Below are positions 63,240-64,000 of a DNA stretch of 64,000 nucleotides, piece by piece (the stretch's first letter is position 1; the number at the start of each line of letters is the position of its first letter). The notes below the pieces were generated by a model. The model was not told the DNA's origin. It saw only the letters and a list, made by a program, of their open reading frames with translations, and did no database searches. Made by a program: the position numbers and the translations under genes. The stretch comes from Gavia stellata (Eukaryota; Chordata; Aves; Gaviiformes; Gaviidae): the NCBI RefSeq assembly GCF_030936135.1, contig NC_082635.1:310001-374000 (forward strand). The letters are read 5' to 3'.

Positions 63240-64000
63240 CACTGCCACCCTCTGCCACCCCCACTGCCACTCCCCAGCACCCCGCTGCCACCCCCAGCCC
63301 CTGCCACCCCTGAGCACCAGGCAAATAGCTCTCCCTGCCACCCTGTCCCCAACACACTGTCCCACTGTCCCCCAGCCCTCGCCACCCCACCCCTGTCCCT
63401 GTCACCCTGTCCCCACTGTCCCCCAGCCCTCGCCACACCACCCCTGTCCCTGTCACCCTGTCCCCACTGTCCCCCAGCCCTCGCCACCCCACCCCTGTCC
63501 CTGCCACCCCGTCCCCACTGTCCCCCTGCCCTCGCCACCCCACCCCTGTCCCTGCCACCCTGTCCCCACTGTCCCCCAGCCCTCGCCACCCCACCCCTGT
63601 CCCTGCCACCCTGTCCCACTGTCCCCAGCCCTCGCCACCCACCCCTTGTCCCTGCCACCCTGTCCCCACTGTCCCCCAGCCCTCGCCACCCACCCCTTGT
63701 CCCTGTCACCCTGTCCCACTGTCCCCCAGCCCTCGCCACCCCACCCCTGTCCCTGCCACCCTGTCCCACTGTCCCCCAGCCCTCGCCACCCACCCCTTGT
63801 CCCTGCCACCCTGTCCCCACTGTCCCCCAGCCCTCGCCACCCACCCCTTGTCCCTGTCACCCTGTCCCCACTGTCCCCCAGCCCTCGCCACCCCACCCCT
63901 GTCCCTGTCACCCTGTCCCCAATGTCCCCCAGCCCTTGACACCCACCCCTTGTCCCTGCCACCCTGTCCCCACTGTCCCCCTGCCCTCGCCACCCACCCC
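63240..64000 (-). repeat. 51-bp minisatellite, runs off the window
   Basis: From about 63350 to the window end, 49-51-bp units with CCCCACTGTCCCCCAGCCCTC and CACCCCTGTCCCTG recur, around twelve to thirteen copies; ACTGTCCCCC starts at 63364, 63415 and 63466. The stretch 63240-63350 has similar CTGCCACCCC elements without clear period. It lies in the intron upstream of the first visible PPP1R13L exon. Confidence 0.93.

Noticed and set aside
62618-63962. An apparent protein of about 400 codons containing the ankyrin sequence followed by [13 protein letters not shown] repeats
   Set aside because: Only the ankyrin part is coding. The rest is read-through into the 60-bp and 51-bp arrays (20 and 17 codons per unit), past the exon donor and before the acceptor.

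Overview
The window is vertebrate nuclear DNA and almost certainly from a bird. It contains several CR1 LINE 3' ends of the avian type, a solo LTR that resembles a family I know from bird genomes, a gene of the maestro heat-like repeat (MROH) type that is greatly expanded in birds, and a very GC-rich, minisatellite-choked PPP1R13L of the kind found on avian micro/dot chromosomes. All three protein genes were rebuilt exon by exon from splice sites and reading phase.

Layout. (1) 1-31.7 kb: AT-rich, no gene that I can support. It holds degenerate CR1 copies and simple A/C, G/T and homopolymer tracts. (2) 31.7-44.1 kb (+ strand): LRFN3 (SALM4), a synaptic adhesion protein, in two coding exons split by a 10.5 kb intron; the predicted product is 628 aa and ends at a clear stop. 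(3) 44.1-46.7 kb: AT-rich 3' flank. (4) 46.9-48 kb: abrupt change to GC-rich, CpG-rich DNA, with a 72-bp tandem repeat carrying six perfect NRF1-type palindromes. This looks like an orphan promoter. (5) 48.5-55.8 kb (- strand): a complete, intact MROH-family gene, 19 coding exons, 769 aa, with a poly(A) signal just past the stop. (6) 56.2-56.7 kb: a degenerate solo LTR. (7) 57.2-64 kb: a 22-bp minisatellite followed by the last four coding exons of PPP1R13L (iASPP; - strand, 5' part beyond the window). Each of its introns is filled by a different minisatellite family.

Most interesting points. The 60-bp minisatellite in the intron between two ankyrin exons of PPP1R13L carries, in every unit, a copy of the exon end plus 5' splice donor, so it seems to have been seeded from the exon-intron junction. 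The real exon lacks one base that the array copies keep, which breaks the reading frame on paper. The NRF1-site array and the sharp base-composition step near 46.9 kb (natural boundary or chimeric join) also deserve a check. I see no operon-like or functional coupling between the three genes. LRFN3 and PPP1R13L both belong to the human 19q13 gene set, which makes linkage plausible but does not prove it.
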